Source: Pseudomonadota bacterium (lineage in GTDB: Bacteria > Pseudomonadota > Alphaproteobacteria > Acetobacterales > Acetobacteraceae). Taken from it: a DNA stretch of 9,698 nt. Position 1 is the first letter of the stretch. Each line of letters begins with the position of its first letter. A model generated the notes under the pieces. That model saw only the letters and a program-made list of their open reading frames with translations, had not been told where the DNA came from and did not search any database. The stretch covers positions 1-9,698 of the forward strand of contig JAKAQU010000086.1 in the NCBI GenBank assembly GCA_021819535.1, written 5' to 3'. The position numbers were made by a program, and so were the translations under genes. Shown piece by piece: positions 6,704-9,698 of this stretch.

Positions 6704-6919
6704 ATGCATAGTCTGTTCGAGATGATCAGGCCGTTTTCGCTCTCCAGGATGCACCAATCCGTCGCGCGCGGCGAGAGAGGCAGCGCGGCGCGAGCGCGGC
6801 ACGCCGGGCGCCGGCCGCTTCCGTGGAAATTTGCCTTGCCGCTGATCGCCGTGGCCTCGCTCGCTCTTTGGCTGGTCATCATTCTCGCCGCCGCCCGGCT
6901 CTTCGCCGTCCTGTTCTGA
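6704..6919 (+). CDS. Possible small single-pass membrane protein
   Basis: An unrecognised 71-residue ORF. Residues 1-42 are basic, with many arginines (for example RGERGSAARARHAGRRPLPWK at 22-42, one lysine at the end). They are followed by one long hydrophobic segment at about 43-71 (FALPLIAVASLALWLVIILA onward). The positive-inside rule would put the N-terminus in the cytoplasm. The stop TGA lies only 6 bases from the stop of the convergent 4-epimerase gene, the kind of tight packing expected of a real gene here. ATG 6704 has AGGAA 13 bases upstream, a little far. ATGs at 6722 and 6749 are alternatives, and the frame stays open upstream to an ATG at 6554. Function unknown; its place amid glycan genes suggests an envelope role only by association. 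An overlapping minus-strand ORF (6526-6882) has no such signature. Confidence 0.45.
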   Translation: MHSLFEMIRPFSLSRMHQSVARGERGSAARARHAGRRPLPWKFALPLIAVASLALWLVIILAAARLFAVLF

Positions 6920-6925
6920 CCATCC

Positions 6926-7869
<944 letters not shown>

Positions 7870-7873
<4 letters not shown>

Positions 7874-8997
7874 TCTTCTTCCACTCCGCCCCTTGCCATC
7901 GCCGCCGCGCCGCCGAAGAGATCGGCATAGGCGCGAAACATCGCCCGCTGGTCGAAAACCTGCTCGGCCCGTGCCCGGTTCGCGGCCCCGATCGCTGCCC
8001 GCGCCGCCGGATCGGCGAGGAGGCGCGTGATCGCCCCGGCGAGCGCCGTCTCGCTCGGTTCGACGACGAACGCCGCATTCGCCGGTGAAAGCATCGCCCT
8101 GACATCGCCGACATCGGTTGCGGCAACCGAGAGCCCGCTCGCCATCGCCTCCAAAACCGAAAGCGGCATCTGCTCGGTATCCGAGGAGAGCGCGAAAACA
8201 TCAAAAAACCGATAAACCGGCGCCGTATCATCGATCGCCCCGGTAAAATGAACGCGCGCCGCAAGCCCGAGCGCCGCCGCCTGCGCTGCCAGGGCCGCCC
8301 GTTCCGGCCCGTCGCCGACGATGACGAGGCGGGCCGGGGGCGGGACGGCGGCGAAGGCAGCGAGCAGGCGCGAAAGATTCTTCTCCGCCCGCAAGGCGGC
8401 GACGGTTCCGACCACTGGCCCGCCCACTGGCCCGCCCCCATCACCCCAGGGTGGGATGCCGCGCGGCCCAGGGGCGAAGCGGGCGAGATCGATCCCGTTC
8501 GGGACATAGCGCAAATGCCGCGCCGGCAGGCGCCATTGCGCGGTCGCGATGCGAAGGAGGGTCTGGGACGGCAGCATCACCGTCGCCCGGCGCAGAAAGA
8601 GCCGCCTGAGCCAGACCCGGCGCGGGATCTGGCGCGCCCGCTCCTCGGGCCCGAACCCATCCTCCATGTGGAGATGCGGGATGCGGGCGAGCGCATTGGC
8701 CATCGCCCATTCGATCGTGCCCCAATTACTGGTCACCAAAAGATCAGGGCGGAGGGCGCGGAGCGTCGCCATGATGCGCCCGAGATTGGCGAGCGTCTCG
8801 CCCTTGCGCAGCGGATTGTCCGGAAGCGCGACATCGAGCCCGGGGGCGAGGCGGGCACGGCATGCGGTGTTGCCGTCCATGGCGATGAGGGTATGGCGAT
8901 AGGCTGCGCCGAAATGATTGGCGAGCGCGACAAACCGCATCTGCGGCCCGCCGATCGCAAAGGTCGAGAAAACGTGAAGAAGATGCGGGCGCGTCAT
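7870..8997 (-). CDS. Glycosyltransferase, GT4 family (group 1)
   Basis: A cytosolic or membrane-associated retaining glycosyltransferase of GT-B fold, 375 residues, probably building a surface polysaccharide from a nucleotide-sugar donor. LLHVFSTFAIGGPQMRFVAL (6-25) is the usual N-terminal glycine-rich acceptor-side motif. VPNGID (165-170) begins the linker to the donor domain. LRAEKNLSRLLAAF (202-215), VIVGDGPER (225-233) and SSDTEQMPLSVLEAMASG (271-288), with the E275-x7-E283 pair, are the donor-binding hallmarks. The chosen ATG (8997-8995) overlaps the upstream SDR stop as ATGA and places the conserved motif right after the start. A longer in-frame start at 9057 would run into the SDR gene and is rejected. 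An in-frame 12-base duplication encodes GGPVGGPV near 189-195. Donor and acceptor are unknown; GDP-heptose is one candidate by context only. Confidence 0.9.
8412..8435 (-). repeat. Perfect 12-base tandem duplication inside the glycosyltransferase gene
   Basis: CCACTGGCCCGC occurs twice back to back on the plus strand (8412-8423 and 8424-8435). Read in the gene's frame it doubles a GGPV block just before the strand that opens the C-terminal Rossmann domain, so it lengthens the interdomain linker without breaking the frame. It looks like replication slippage. Confidence 0.8.
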
Positions 8998-9698
8998 GGT
9001 GCCGTGATCGCGAAGGCCTCGGCGAGGAACGCCTCGCGATCGGCGACGGGATGCCAATCGAGCGCCCGTTTCGCGTCCGTGCAGTCAAAATCCGCGCGCA
9101 ACCCCCGCGAGAGCAGGTCGCGCAAGGCCGGTGCCGCCGCCCTGCGCCCGCCGAGCCGTTTGATCAGCCATTTGCCGCGCTCGATCAGCCACAGGCGATA
9201 GGGCGATTGCGGATGGAAGCGGAGCGGCCGGCCGAGTGCCGCGGCAAGGGCAGAGGTGTACTCACGCGCGTCGAGCCGCACATCGCCGACCAGGTTGAAG
9301 GCCCGCCCGCCGATCGCGGGGGCGGCGCAGGCGCTGACGATGGCGCACGCGACATCGCTCGCCAGCACGAAGGGGAGCTTGTTGCGGCCGTCATTCCAGC
9401 CGAGACAATGCTGCTCGTTGTTATAGACGCCGAGCCCGCTATGGAACGGGGAGGTGCCGGCGCCGACGACGAGGCCGGGGCGAAGGATGACCACTTCCAG
9501 CCCCTCCCGGCCATTGTCGGCGAGCAACGCGCGATCGCAGATCGCCTTCGCGCGGGCGTAATCGGCGCGTTGCTCGGCCTTGGGGTCGGGCGGCGTCGCG
9601 CCGGTGACGGGAGATGCTTGCGGGCCGAGATAGAGCGAGGCGATCGAGCCGACATGGACCAGCCGGTGGACGCTTTTTTCCAGACACACCCGCGCCAC
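8994..9698 (-). CDS. NAD-dependent epimerase/dehydratase (extended SDR), 5' partial
   Basis: Predicted sugar-nucleotide (or other) epimerase, reductase or dehydratase using NAD(P). The gene runs off the right window edge, so the N-terminal Rossmann GxxGxxG is not visible; the GTG at the very edge is an internal valine, not a start. Of the 234 visible residues, VHVGSIASLYLG (14-25) holds the active-site serine and DYARAK (46-51) the Tyr-x3-Lys pair. LEVVILRPGLVVGAGTSPF (67-85) is the standard substrate-domain strand, and FVLASDVACAIVSA (110-123) plus RAFNLVGD (132-139) are also family-typical. About 80-110 residues are probably missing. Its stop forms an ATGA overlap with the glycosyltransferase start, so it heads or belongs to the same operon. 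The substrate is unknown; it is more divergent than the downstream WbpP-like epimerase. Confidence 0.85.
   Translation of the reverse strand: MARVCLEKSVHRLVHVGSIASLYLGPQASPVTGATPPDPKAEQRADYARAKAICDRALLADNGREGLEVVILRPGLVVGAGTSPFHSGLGVYNNEQHCLGWNDGRNKLPFVLASDVACAIVSACAAPAIGGRAFNLVGDVRLDAREYTSALAAALGRPLRFHPQSPYRLWLIERGKWLIKRLGGRRAAAPALRDLLSRGLRADFDCTDAKRALDWHPVADREAFLAEAFAITAP

Noticed and set aside
6526..6882. 118-codon minus-strand ORF in the region between the glycan runs
   Set aside because: No domain, no hydrophobic segment pattern and no good ribosome binding site. The plus-strand ORF on the same bases has a clear membrane segment and a tighter fit to its neighbour.
8248..9201. 317-codon plus-strand open frame opposite the glycosyltransferase
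   Set aside because: Antisense shadow; charged low-complexity product without domains.

Overview
The window is GC-rich, densely coded DNA with very short gaps. Several gene pairs overlap by ATGA, and codon third positions are strongly G/C. Protein types and style fit an alphaproteobacterium, possibly of the Rhodospirillales/Acetobacteraceae kind. That assignment is inference: no rRNA, tRNA or other taxonomic marker is present. I see no CRISPR array, insertion sequence, integrase or phage gene.

Left block, plus strand, 1-4094: five genes read in one direction. They are an altronate/galactarate dehydratase (UxaA/GarD family, 5' end cut by the window edge), two half-size chromate-transporter (CHR) proteins overlapping by 4 bases, an AlkA-type DNA glycosylase, and a crotonase-fold (enoyl-CoA hydratase-like) protein. 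Gaps are 4-52 bases, so co-transcription is possible, but the functions do not form an obvious pathway. The crotonase has its own strong Shine-Dalgarno.

Right block, minus strand, 9698-4120: surface-glycan genes in two runs. The first, reading leftward from the window edge, is an extended SDR (5' part missing), a GT4 glycosyltransferase and a WbpP-like sugar-nucleotide 4-epimerase. These three are chained by ATGA overlaps. The second is a fused nucleotidyltransferase-phosphatase (HddC-like plus GmhB-like) followed after one base by a GHMP kinase (HddA-like). Together the second pair covers three of the four steps from sedoheptulose 7-phosphate to GDP-D-glycero-alpha-D-manno-heptose: kinase, phosphatase and guanylyltransferase. 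The isomerase GmhA is not in the window. The likely destination is a heptose-containing O-chain, capsule or other cell-surface glycan.

Between the two glycan runs (6410-6925) lies a conspicuously AT-richer stretch of about 300 bases. It is followed by a possible small single-pass membrane protein on the plus strand, which ends 6 bases before the convergent epimerase stop. The left and right blocks converge at 4095-4119, where a small hairpin sits.

The most interesting points are the HddC-GmhB fusion beside HddA, the loss of most zinc-site residues in the GmhB half, the absence of both hydratase glutamates in the crotonase, the paired half-size CHR transporter, and the AT-rich island with a small membrane ORF.
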